From Eumeta japonica (lineage: Eukaryota; Arthropoda; Insecta; Lepidoptera; Psychidae): 64,000 bases of DNA. The first letter of the stretch is position 1. Each line of letters opens with the position of its first letter. Made by a program: the position numbers and the translations under genes. Shown here piece after piece: positions 1 to 11,220 of the stretch. The stretch is from the NCBI GenBank assembly GCA_005406025.1, contig BGZK01000098.1, positions 620,001 to 684,000 of the forward strand. The letters are read 5' to 3'. Below the pieces are notes generated by a model that was given only the letters and a program-made list of their open reading frames with translations, made no database searches and was not told the DNA's origin.

Positions 1-679
1 GACTTTTTTTTATTTCTAGACTTTATTATATTCTAGACTTTAGCAATTTGCAAGCAAACATAATATTGGGAAAATTAAGATTTCTTTTTGTATCCAATAC
101 AGCGTCTAATATCACTCCATTGATGAATACTATGCTAAATCGTGTATGAATTTAGGTCTTCCCGCATACCAGTCGACAATTTTATATTAAACGTAAGAAA
201 ATATTGAGACCTTAAATTAACTACACTAATATATCAGCTAAAGATTATTTCCTATCCCATATATTTTAATATTTGAGCGTATAATATTATACGAAATACC
301 GGATAGTGTCATAGCGCCAATGGGTCACGGTGACTCAATACAAACGTATGACAAGTTGTTACTATGTTTGGCTTTAATGATGACTCGTATTAATAACAAC
401 ACAAAACGGTGGTGGCCGCGCAAATCGCGTGTTGCTTTCAAATTGCAAAATAACAGGATTCAATCTCTAAGTATAGAAGGCAAGTTAACCATTAAGTATG
501 GGACTTGAGTCAAATTAAACTACGTGCTTCAGAAAGCACAACAAAGTTAAGTAGTCGAACTTGGACATCGCCGAATCGATACAACCATTCTTCGACCAGG
601 TCTTCAACCTCACATCTGCACTGACCGAATATGTTCATATAAAATCTATTCACTGGCCAAAATTAAATGATGAAACTGA
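1..679. other. AT-rich stretch without recognised feature
   Basis: No coding signature, RNA gene or clear repeat is visible. Short open frames here (for example 320-508) have no recognisable motif and look random. Confidence 0.5.
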
Positions 680-905
680 AGACTGATGAAAGCAAGATTA
701 CTTTATCAAAGCCAGGGATTCTAGAGGGGAATTCCTATCGACCATTATCAGCACGGCTGAAGATTCAAAAAGAGCGAAGATAACCGAACACTACATAAAG
801 GACAATCTCGACGTATACATGTATCAGGTCGGGCCGGTACTCAAGCAATTAAAAAGCCATAAAGCGCCAGATGGAGCCATAATTGATCGCATTGAGAGCG
901 TGTGA
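680..905 (+). mobile_element. Decayed LINE fragment, reverse-transcriptase N-terminal part
   Basis: Forward translation with frame breaks reads like the start of a non-LTR reverse transcriptase. A stretch VGPVLKQLKSHKAPDGAIID resembles the LKxxKSxKAPGxDGI block that opens the RT domain in RTE-type elements. Stops and frame changes show it is dead. It probably belongs to the same insertion as the C-terminal piece at 1335-1760. The clade assignment is by eye only. Confidence 0.45.
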
Positions 906-1334
906 AAAATTGGTACTTGAGATCTTTTAAATATTATTTATTTACATCATATTCATGGGTTCAAGGTGGAGCAAGGATACAGGAGTCCTGTTTTCAACAA
1001 AAGATACAACGCTTTGCTAAAGGATGGCAGGCGCATCACGCTCTTGAGTTACGTTGTTATTCATAATACGTTGACACAAACCGTTTCGCATGTAGACTTG
1101 ACACCTTTCGTAACCCGAATAGATATATGAAATTTATAGAATTAGAATGGATTGCGCCTGCTTCCAATTTGTGCCGTTATTACTGTGATAATGCTGATAT
1201 CAAAATGATTCTAAGGATGTGTATTCATTCAAATCGGTCCAACAGTTTAATAGTTACGAGGCTACATAGGGACGCACATACCTACATGCATACGGGTCAA
1301 ACGCATAACCCTCTTGGGCTTCGCAACATTCGGG

Positions 1335-1760
1335 TAAAACAACTATGCTCAGAGTTTCCTGCGAAATGAGGAAATAAGGAAATCCTCAGAGGAACCGACG
1401 TAACCGCCATTATTCACAAAATCAACAAGGTGCAATGGAAGTGGGCCGGTCACATTGCCTACGTAGACATTGAAAAAGAAACTGTTTCGATTTTGGTGAT
1501 CATAAACCGGCCGTCGCAACATCATACGGTCTCCTAGCTACCTAGCCAGGTCGTCAACCCAGGTGGGTTGACGACCTGATAAGTGTCGCAGGACATTGTG
1601 AGTTAAGGTAGGTCGCAGGGGATTATTTGTCCTGCACCTCTAAAGAGCAGGCTTAACGGGCAGCAGAAGGGTTACAAAAAAGTTTTAAAAAGAAGGCTAG
1701 AAGCCTTCGAAAACGATTATATTAAGCAGATTCGAAACGTGCTCTCGTTTAGCTATTCTG
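1335..1760 (+). mobile_element. Decayed LINE fragment, RT C-terminal part (RTE-like)
   Basis: Forward reading with frameshifts gives LRNEEIRKSS, then IIHKINKVQWKWAGHIAYVD. This matches the conserved tail of RTE-type LINE proteins (RNEEIRxRT...KLKWQWAGHIAR). It continues into an arginine/proline block with stops. It is ancient and non-functional, and probably continuous with the RT piece at 680-905 with its middle deleted. Confidence 0.5.
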
Positions 1761-2600
1761 ACATATGATAGGTTAGCTTACTATTTTTTTAATAACTATA
1801 AAAATACCTCAGTAATGTCTTTTAAATTGCTAATTAGACAGAGAAGGTACTAATACCCAGTGACGTCATTGTTTACTATCGCTATGGAGAATAATGTTCA
1901 ACTCCGTTTTGCAAGAAAGAGATGACATAGAATTTTCGACGGCTTACAATTCATTGTTTCGTAAACCGATTTTAATATCAATTTTACTCGTCACGTAAGA
2001 TCAGTTTACATAATTCGTCAACAAAAATAATATTCTATGCATTAGTAAATTACCCTATTTAAAAAATAATACGTCAATATAAAAAGTCGAGAGAGGGGAA
2101 TACAAAGGAATCAGCTAAACCGTTAGTTTCATCGTAGATAATAACGGAATTGACATTTAAAGTCCCAAAATTTTTACGTAAGATGTGAATCGACGGTGTA
2201 AACAAATTTAACCCCACAATGCTCACTGTTGTGCTACTAGCTAGCTATATTAAATCTTTCATACTAAGGAATTTCCCTTATTAGTGTAAGAAGTATAGGG
2301 CTCTTGATGTGGAACTTGACTTGAATGCTTTAAAAATAATACATACCTGGGTTTATATAATATAATTTTCCACGGAACAATTGCTCATTTATTTCATTAA
2401 TCTTCAACAATAAACAAAATGAATACAAAAAACATGAATACAAAATAGTGCAAAACGAAATTATAAATCGAAAATACAAACGCAATATTTTATTTATATA
2501 GTGCCATTTGTAGTCTATATCATGTGGAGCTGTTGTTGAGGAACAATGACATTATCTATCAATAAATTAACTATATTAAAATTCCATAAATGGCGCTATA
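1761..2600. other. AT-rich intergenic DNA, nothing recognised
   Basis: No coding reading, repeat family or RNA could be supported. There are scattered homopolymers only. Confidence 0.5.
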
Positions 2601-2644
2601 TGTATATATATATATATATATATATAGTTAGGTAAAAACCTACG

Positions 2645-2676
<32 letters not shown>

Positions 2677-2699
2677 CGTATAGGTTTTTTTTACCTAAC
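2600..2699. repeat. (TA)n microsatellite inside a long palindrome
   Basis: Two TA dinucleotide runs lie here. The second is the apex of an inverted repeat: GTTAGGTA at 2627-2634 pairs with TACCTAAC at 2692-2699. Inner blocks (AAACCTACGTTATATA against TATATAACGTATAGGTTT) extend the stem to about 30 bp with small bulges. It is a potential cruciform and length-variable. Confidence 0.85.
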
Positions 2700-3014
2700 T
2701 TTTTCAGGGAAGTCACCTAAATAGTTAGACTTGAAAACTAAACCTTTGTCGAAATAAAAATATTCATGGCAATCGTCAGAGACGTTCGCGAGATTGCCAA
2801 CGCATGCCATATGCGAGAATTTTTCGTTCATCAGGTATAGGAATCGACCGATAACTTCGAATTAACGCGAGATGCGGATTTTTCTGTGAAAGTAGCCTAG
2901 CAAATCCGGAAGAGCTATCCCTCAATTATGAAACCGATACGTATACATGTTAATAAAAACACTGAACAAGATATAACTTTCGTTCCGTAACGTTTAATCA
3001 ATTGGAAAGTGTCG

Positions 3015-3140
3015 GCCCGGCACGCCACGGTTCGCGTTGATCAGTTTCGCACGCCATGCGGCGTATATTTTAACGACCGCTCCCATTAACGGCACCCGCC
3101 GGGCGCCCCGTCCGTCGCGCTGGGCCCCCGAGAGCTTTTG
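3015..3140. other. GC-rich, CpG-dense island
   Basis: A sharply GC-rich block stands in AT-rich surroundings and contains CCCGCCGGGCGC. No convincing open frame or splice structure was found. It could be a promoter or a conserved regulatory element. The same 12-mer recurs, reversed, in the island near 28.1 kb. Confidence 0.4.
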
Positions 3141-3170
3141 CAAAGTCGTCTATTCCTCTTTGAGACGTAA

Positions 3171-3258
3171 CCTCTGCTGTAGTTTGATTTCTTCTTCCGA
3201 CATCCGTTACCTAACCTCCGCTGTAGTTTGATTTCTTCTTCCGACATCCGTTACCTAA
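3171..3258. repeat. Tandem duplication, 44-bp unit, two copies
   Basis: The block beginning CTGTAGTTTGATTTCTTCTT occurs at 3177 and again at 3221 with almost no differences. The unit is 44 bp, ending in CATCCGTTACCTAA. A third partial start (CTTCCGCTGC) follows. The near-identity implies a recent duplication. Confidence 0.85.
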
Positions 3259-6200
3259 CTTCCGCTGCAAATGCAAAATTCGAGTTTTTGCTTCTACACT
3301 TGAAAAAATTAAGGCGTATAGTACTGATATTCCGTTTGCCGCGACTCAGTTCGTTCGTTTGTTCGCCTATCTGCCGTTTCATTGATTTTCGTTCTTATTG
3401 AAGAAAAAAATTTTGGGTCTTCCCATTAATTTTTCGAGTTTTTAATCCTTCAGTTTTTTGTATTAACTTCTGCATGTGTAAAAAATAAAAAAAAAGTTAA
3501 TAACACATTTCTTTCAAAGCAAACTTTATTGACTAATGTGACCATATTTCTACTATAAACAAATAACAAAATAATCTAAAATTTGACGGACCAGTAACCG
3601 ATGTAGATGCTAAATGTTATAAAATTTAAATATCATGTAATTGTTTATTTGTTGTAACAACAACTTGTAACCGAGTGCAGGCAGTATTTAAAAAATTCCA
3701 CCACACAGGCCTAACTCGTTTCAACTTTGGGAAAAGGTACAAGGCCAGTAAAAATATAATTGCTCGTCTCAATTCACGTTCCAGCACGGTACAAGTATCC
3801 GTTTGGTCTTTACTGAGTTTTTGATTTATACTTCTTTCGAAAATCGCTCAAGTCGATTGTTTGATAACGTCAGTTTGTTAAAATCTCGCCTTTAATTTTA
3901 AACATGCACACGTTGAAGAACTTACTAACTTTTCTTGAATATGCCTGCTTACATTATATTTAATAATATTGCATTAAATCCATTTTTCGTCAAACCTATT
4001 TTCGAGTGTTGACGCAATAAACAGTGAAGAGATACTTTTGAAGCAAACGTGACTTTAGAAAATGTTCTTGATAATAATTTGACTGTCATTTACATGTCAT
4101 TACATACAATACTCATGACTTTTGATTTCGCCATACAGGCCTAGTGGTCAATGTTGCGTAAACTATAGTAATCTAATCATATCATTAATGAGTTCTAGGT
4201 ATTGTGTTTTCAATGTAGTTTGAAAAAAAAAGTTTCAAGTTTAAACAATTCGCGTGTTATAAGCGTATGCAGTCAGCTGCGTAAACACCGCCGTGGGCAG
4301 GCTGAAGGTTTCATTGACCTTGCTCGATGCGAACTCACAGCTAGAGTACCAAACTGCCTACGGTTAATTGGTTCCATCGATTGCCCGCGTGAAATTGTTT
4401 ACCGAAAAAAGAGGATATCCGATGATTTGTCATGAAAATATATAATTCGATTTAAAGAAATGTCATATCTAACCAATATCATTCTTGATGCACTGATGCC
4501 AAAAATTAATATGTTGATGCAAAAACAATGTAATAAATCTTCCATTTCTTTGGTACGTTTGATTATAAGTTTTTTTTTGTTTGTGTGTTTGATAATAAAT
4601 AGTCTCTTTCTCCTACATTCATTTGATTGAGTACTGCCTACATGAAGTAATAATTATTGAAAGTGATGTAGGAAATGTGCAGGCAATACTACGACAATAA
4701 ACATTCTTAAAACATTAGTTTCGCGTTCCGCTTAGGGTATTATGCTAAAAATACTTCTATTTATGCTTAGTAATCTCATACAAGTAAGCGAATTAACTTA
4801 CTATAAAATAAAATTTATATAGTTGATATATGATTATATATATAATTTTACATGGTTCATAAAATTATATTCACTACCTGCTTTATACAACTAACAGCGT
4901 TATTTAAGAAATTTCAAAGGAATGTGTGCGAAATTTTGCTATTTACTTCCCCAAGTATATTTTGTAAGTTGGTCTACTGTTACTCGTTAACTTCTAAAGA
5001 TTACTCAGTTGTGATAGTTTCCCTTCTAATTTCGTTATATATACCATCGCTATAATTTTTTTCACATACCCAATAATAAATATTTAGTTGGCAGGGGGAA
5101 GGACGCTTGACACTAACAAAAATTAGCACTTTAAAGCTTAATATTTCGCAAACAGATCTTCAATTCGAAAAATGGTTTTTATAGATCTGCAACGTTTTAG
5201 AATGAGCGACACCCTACATCATATGTGGGCAACGACCGGCCCGCTGTGAGATTTGATCCGGCCCGCGAGGCATTTTGAAAAATTTCATGTCTGATATCCA
5301 TCGCTAAAAATTATGAACGTTACTTTAAAATGCACTACTTTCTGAACACGGTCCGCGAACGTATTTGCACACTAAAGTTTTGCTCACAACATGTCAAAGG
5401 TTGCCCATACCTGCCCTGCATATAACGATACTCCACACCGTAGGATAGACGAGAAAAAAATTCATCCCCGGGTAACATGTAGAGGTCAGACGGACATGGT
5501 GAAACATGAATAATAGATTTCAATTTAAACGCTAAATTTAGGTTATTATAATTTGATAAAAAGCACTACCGTCACATTTTTCGTCATAGTTTAAACTGTG
5601 TAAGTATTGTAATTGTTTGCTCATCGTTTTTTTGTTACATTTTTAAACATGAACTAAACGCCATATGTATTAATTGTTAATCCCCGACACGAAAATTCTG
5701 TGTGCATATCATACGTAGATTTGAATGAGTGTGCTGGAGACAATGTTTGAAATATTTGAAATGGAATGTATTTCCTTGGCTCCGAGCCAGATATATTTTC
5801 GCATAGATATTATGGATTTGCGAAGCTAAAACGATCAGCGTTTATTCAACTCTATAACAAAACCGAAAATATGCAAAATATATAAATACGAATATTTATT
5901 ATTAAGTGTATATATTATATGCCACTTGACTGATTTTTTTTTTCGTATTATTCATATGCAACCTAAGTACGCCGTTGACTCATTTAGGCCAAGCACAGTT
6001 CCCCGTTCTAGATTATTTCGTGTACGAATTTTCCAATGGAAATCCGGACACTCGCTGGATGGTATTGCCAGGAATATAGTGAAATATTTGCACAATTATC
6101 ATCTTATTTTCCGTAACATATTTTTCAGCGTCAAACCACAGCCAGTGATCAAGTTCTGCTTGTCGTTTTTGTCGACGGATGCGGGATCACTTTGCTGTGA

Positions 6201-6980
6201 AATGCACAGAAGAGAGAAGCGAATAAGATGTTTCGGGCACAATATAGAAATGGCTCATTTAGAATGTACTATTTATATCGATCACGCATAAAGAAAATCT
6301 TGAAAGCACACTGTCGCAACATTGTCATTGTATCAGCGACGGCAGTGAGGCGAGAAAACGGCGAGATGACAAAAACCCGACACACTTTCCACTTGTTTTG
6401 GGATGTGGGTGAGGCGGCATCAGCAGAAATTTGCTCGCCTCGGCGATAGGATTGTTATATTTCCACCGGATAGGTAGCGATTGGACTGTCAACGTTTTTT
6501 ATTTGCACGTAAAAATAAGCGGCCGTGTTGCGACTCGGCCTTCGTCGATATTCTGTAATAGTAATCCAGTTTCAATTCTGTTATTCTATGGGAAGTGATG
6601 CGGATTCCTTATTTACCGATTTCCTTGATTTAACGATGTGTCCAGCAACACATATGATGTGTCCGATAAAAATATCGTTCTAAAATACATCACGTTATTG
6701 AACTAGAATTCGATAATTGCATATAACTTTGAATACGTGCGACTTTACCCCGCATTTGTTAGTGATGTTGTGTTGATGTTATATTTTAAAATCGTACTAA
6801 CACGTTCACACTGTTCTTCGTTTATTGTACTTGCTGAACTGAGCCATTGCCTTGATGCAAAACAGTTTAGAAAACATGGAATAGAATAACAAATATTATT
6901 ATTTATTTTCGAATTAACAAAAAGGTTTTAAATAGCAATATTTGACATTCATATTATCTCTTTTCTTGGCTGTATGGTAA
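3259..6980. other. Gene-free AT-rich stretch
   Basis: No supported gene. A short patch near 5227-5275 (CCGGCCCGCTGTGAGATTTG, then GATCCGGCCCGCGAGGC) resembles the terminal motif of hAT-type non-autonomous elements, but no partner terminus was identified. The open frame at 5926-6291 shows no recognisable domain. Confidence 0.45.
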
Positions 6981-7124
6981 GACATACAAGGGCGTAGCCA
7001 TCGGCGGGCGGGGGTGGACAGCTGCCGCCCCCTTGGCACGCCAAGTACATGGATACGCGGCGGGATTTCCCCTTTTTCAAATTAGATCCATGTAGTGTGT
7101 GATATAACTCACAACATGCACGTA

Positions 7125-8028
7125 CAGCAGTGCTTTAAACTTAACTTGGTGTAGACAATCCATGGTGTGCTTCAAACTTAACTTGATGTAGACAATCAAT
7201 GGTGTGCTTCAAACTGTCATTTGAAATGATTAATTATTGACTGTTAAAGTGAAAAACTAAACACGTCAAAAAACGTTTTAACTTCACAATTGGCAGTCGA
7301 CTAAGTTAGTCTTAAAGATATTGACATTTGTCAAATTAAATTAATGTCGCAAATGCCAATATCTCTAAGAATACCGATATTTTACTTATTAACGTTTAAC
7401 TTTTAATAATAATAATATCTTCGGCCATATATACTCAGCACCATCTGGTCCTACATTAAGCAATGAAGCTTGTATTATGGGTACCAGAAAGTTGATGTAA
7501 TACATACATGTTATATTTTAAGTGAAACTTCTAATGCGACTTCCAACGTTGCGTTAAACTTTTAACGCTACCATGGAGGGGGTATGAAAGCACTATTGCG
7601 TTAAACGTTCAACGTTCCTGGAGAGGGGGAATAGAAAAAGACAGAGCAAGAGTGAATACGTGGCACTCGAACGCATGCGCGTAGTATACCTGTTACAGGC
7701 CAGCGCGAGCGTTAGCAACGAGTAGCGTCCAATATTCCAACGCAAGAGGGAGAGAGAAAGAAAGATACACAAAGGTAGAAAGTAGGAGAGAGAAAGAGAG
7801 TGAGTCGGTAGATTTCGTCTCGCAATTGTAACGTGCGACGAAAAACGCAATTTCTACCCCTTCCTATTTTCATTTCCACATTACGAAGTTTCACTTCTTC
7901 CGTGCCGAGGGACTCCATACACTATTTATTTGTAAATATATACATACAATATATATACATATATACACCCACATTAACATTCTTTAACAGTAACTGTTGT
8001 AAATAAGAGTTTGAAGCACACCGCTGCT
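7125..8028. mobile_element. Inner TIR element related to the MITE at 39.9 kb
   Basis: The left terminus CAGCAGTGCTTTAAAC and the right terminus, reversed CAGCGGTGTGCTTCAAAC, form inverted ends. Two internal near-copies of GGTGTGCTTCAAAC follow the left end at about 7161 and 7200, with the phrase TTAACTTGATGTAGACAATC between them. The sub-terminal ACTGTTAAAGTGAAAAACTAA matches the 39.9-kb MITE. The element is longer (about 0.9 kb) and contains a GA-rich block near 7741-7805. Confidence 0.55.
7741..7805. repeat. GA-rich low-complexity tract
   Basis: A purine-rich run of GAGAGA and GAAAGA motifs. In insects such tracts can bind GAGA-type factors, but here it lies inside a repeat element and is most simply low-complexity sequence. 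Confidence 0.5.
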
Positions 8029-8152
8029 AATGTTTAGTGCAGACATCTAAGGTCTTCGTGTAGAGTGAAACGAGCGCGAGGGACCCCGCTTAAGTTTCAG
8101 ATTTGTCCCGTTGCTCCAGGGGCCATAGGCCGCGTACGCCCTTGGTGACATA

Positions 8153-9589
8153 TGGCCGTTCCCTTCCTCTGTGCGTGATACTTTCTTGACGTTCGAAAGT
8201 TGCGAGCTTTTAAAAAATGAAATTCACTTCGGACGAATGTCGAACGGCCGTTAAACCGTGTATGCATGTACGTACGTTTGCGAAAGCGTAAGCGCATGTG
8301 TTCTTTCTTCTGCCACCACAAATAGATCGTGCGACTCCGTAAACAATACGCCCGGTCGAAAGGCAAAAGTATCGTACCGCGAAGTTTCTTTTTTAGCCGG
8401 TCACGGTGAAAAAATGTGAGAATCTGTTGCAAAAGAGTCATCAAGGTGACTACGGATGAAAGCCGCGATGATTATGTTAAGTTATCGTTCACTATCAATT
8501 TTTGTTAACGGGCTTACGTCTATTGAGTGATCGATTATTGGATATTTGAACAATAAAAAATCGTACATCAAAATTTATTACGTTTCGTTGCTTTTTTTCA
8601 AGTTCTTCAGGCAAGCTGGTATAATATAAAACAACAACATTTATCTATACAGTTATTGAAATGAATATAAAACCAGTTCAAATATTCAGTTTTGAGTTTA
8701 ATAAAGTCGTGAAAAATACGAATTTCGTCGGATGGACTCGTTTGAGAATGGATATTGTGATTTTAACATAACTATTGACACGTGTAAAGATGTATGTTAA
8801 AAAATCTTCATAGAAATATTGTTTTAAAAAGTATTTTTAAACAATATTTCTATTCGTTGTTTATATGTGCTCGTTTGATGGACGCCGAATTGGAAAGAAA
8901 AATGTTCATCAACTTATTGGGAACAAGTCATTCGGGAAAGGTAACCTTTGGGATGTGAATAACGTAGGTTTTGAAAGGAATAAACGGACTATCAAATCTG
9001 TAGGCCAACTGTGAGAGAACATCAAATAAGAAGACTACATACCCTTGATATTGTCTATAGCGACTTGAAAAAATCATCATGACATCGAACCAGCCGTTAT
9101 CGTTAATGGAAAGTACTGTACTAATAGTATTATATTAATGCTCAGTAGGTATTCTTCTGCATGGAATTGGACATTCTTATTTAGAAAATTGTACAGTTTT
9201 TTAAAGAGTTGGAAATAATGCAGATAAAACGAAGAAAGTGTCTCTTGTCACGCTGGATTGGCCAATCGCCAGAATGGGCACGAGAGCTGAATGCTGTAAG
9301 GTGACGCTGCCAGACGTTATAAATGAGCGTATGAATGCATTTCCGACGTGGTGATCCTATAGCGATCGACGAAATAACATGTATAAATAAAAAATACTGC
9401 TACTGTACCAGCTAATTTCATAGGCTTCTATAGGGATCAAATTTCTAATTACAATTCTGGGGTATCAGTATTATTTACATTCTTCATATCAATATGTTTA
9501 ATATTATACAATTTTATTCGATATTGCTATTAGGACAAATTGTAAAATTTAGCGGTATATAGAAACAGTTGTAAAACAGGTCGTTCCAG
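8153..9589. other. Gene-free stretch with one strong hairpin
   Basis: Near-perfect inverted repeat at 8810-8852: ATAGAAATATTGTTTTAAAA pairs with TTTTTAAACAATATTTCTAT around a short loop. The basic 115-residue minus frame at 8097-8444 has no recognised motif and overlaps the transposon terminus, so it is not called. Confidence 0.45.
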
Positions 9590-9715
9590 TCGAACAAGGA
9601 AGGAGTCGTCAACGAGACGCCTCGAGTAGGTGTCGACAAAAGCATGCCTCGCGGCCCGCGTGTAGGTCGACGTTTAGTTCCACGACGTAGGAATGCCGCC
9701 TTGCGTCGCTAAAAC
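9590..9715. other. GC-rich, CpG-dense island
   Basis: A local rise in GC and CpG density (GCATGCCTCGCGGCCCGCGT and neighbours) with no continuous reading frame. The function is unknown. Confidence 0.35.
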
Positions 9716-11055
9716 TTTCCCGTTTTACCAACAAAAATCTTACAATCCTAACACGGATAATGTGTAAGCGGTTTTAGGTTACCCATGCATGTAAAAACAT
9801 TGAAAAAAAAACCATAAATATTAGAGAGTATACACACATGTATTCGGAAATATTATATTATTTATTTATTTATATTAATATAGTAAATTTGAAAGTGAAC
9901 GTGTCGGTTAAACAGGGTTTTATAGCACAATAGCATCTTAACAGTTTAGAATCAAAATTGAAAGAAATTTAATTTGACGTCTGAGAATGAAAATATGCCA
10001 TTTTTTAATTCTTAATAAAATATTTAGGCATTTAGAAATTAACGATATTTCTTGTGTCGGTTACGTTGTAAGGTGGAATAAATAAAATGTAAACAACGCC
10101 ATCGAGCAAACCGTCGACGTATATCATTGGCTGCGATTTGTTTGTATATTCGTACTTTAACAAAAGATCCTTCTACACATTGTGAATGAAACCGGGACTG
10201 TAGTCGAGAGCAGTTTCTTTCTACAGAGTTCAGAGTAGCAGAGTTCATTCTACGTCCATGCATGCGAAGTCACGAGGAAAGAGCTAGCTAAATATATCGT
10301 TTTTAAGACACCGATGTAAGTTATTTGTAGACATTCAATCGTATGAAATAACCATGATTAGAATATTTTTTTTTGTTATCCTCTTTATAATATTAGGAAC
10401 AAATGTATAAAATATGATTGAATAACAATTGAATTTTTAAATACAATGTTACTGAAGTATTCCATAAACGCAATTCGAATAGATCTATAAGTAATGCTTA
10501 ATTAATGCTAAAGTTAATGCCGCTTCTAAATATGTACTTTTACTTGTATTTCGTATACAGGTAATACATTTAAATAACCTTGTACATCCAGAAATAATAT
10601 GTAACATTTTTTTTAACTAAATTGTCTTAGTCAATTTCGTTAAACTAATGTTACTTATTAATTTTTGTGCGACTAGTTTGAGCGGACTACAAAATAAATC
10701 TAATAATCTCTGGTTATACTGGAATAAGACATACCTTCAATTTAAAATTTGGACTACATGTTAGCAAACTGTGAAAGCTCTTAAATTTTGTTCAATAATC
10801 TCATAACAAACAGACAAATACAGCAACTCCAAAAAGCATTGTTTCACGGTTACGACCCCTCCAATTGATCGACCGCAATAAGCTTTTCAAAATTATCTCC
10901 AATTTACAGACACATCCCTGTCACAGTGCCTGTTACTTATTTCCCGTGTGTCGTTTAAAAAAATCACGTCAAAGAATCACCATATATTCAGCAATTCCGC
11001 TGCATTGCATCGAAAATCGTTCTCGATCGTCTTTCCGTGTATACATCTCGGTACA
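9716..11055. other. AT-rich intergenic DNA, nothing recognised
   Basis: No gene or repeat family could be supported. Short frames such as 10039-10263 (minus) have no recognisable domain. Confidence 0.45.
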
Positions 11056-11220
11056 TTAACCGAGGTGCGCGGAAAGGAGACGGGGCCCTTGTTGCAGTCG
11101 GTTGTGCAAGCGGCGACCTCGCGCCCACGCCGCGGCCGCGCGCCCCGAGCACTCGCCGCCCGCCCGCATGCGCCCGCGCCGCCCACAGCTCCGCGCTACG
11201 TGGCCGTCGGTAACTATTTG
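11056..11220. other. Strong CpG island, possible promoter or first exon
   Basis: The most GC-rich block of the window, with repeated GCGGCCGCGC, CGCCGCCC and GCCCGCGCC words. Its plus-strand edge ends in CGTGGCCGTCGGTAACT, which contains a possible splice donor (CG|GTAACT). Open frames on both strands are only side effects of base composition (Ala/Arg/Pro-rich). A non-coding first exon or promoter of a gene outside the window is possible but unproven. Confidence 0.35.

Larger units (their letters stand above)
6981..8152. mobile_element. Probable non-autonomous DNA transposon with flanking GACATA repeats
   Basis: The left end begins CAAGGGCGTAGCC at 6987. The right end, read in reverse, begins CCAAGGGCGTACGC at about 8142. 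The hexamer GACATA occurs directly outside the left end (6981-6986) and two bases outside the best-matched right end (8147-8152), as expected for a target-site duplication with slightly worn termini. The interior is non-coding and hosts a second TIR element at 7125-8028. It may be two nested insertions. No transposase was found. Confidence 0.4.

Noticed and set aside
8097..8444. Basic 115-residue minus-strand frame
   Set aside because: No recognisable family, overlaps a transposon terminus, and frame length is within chance for this composition.
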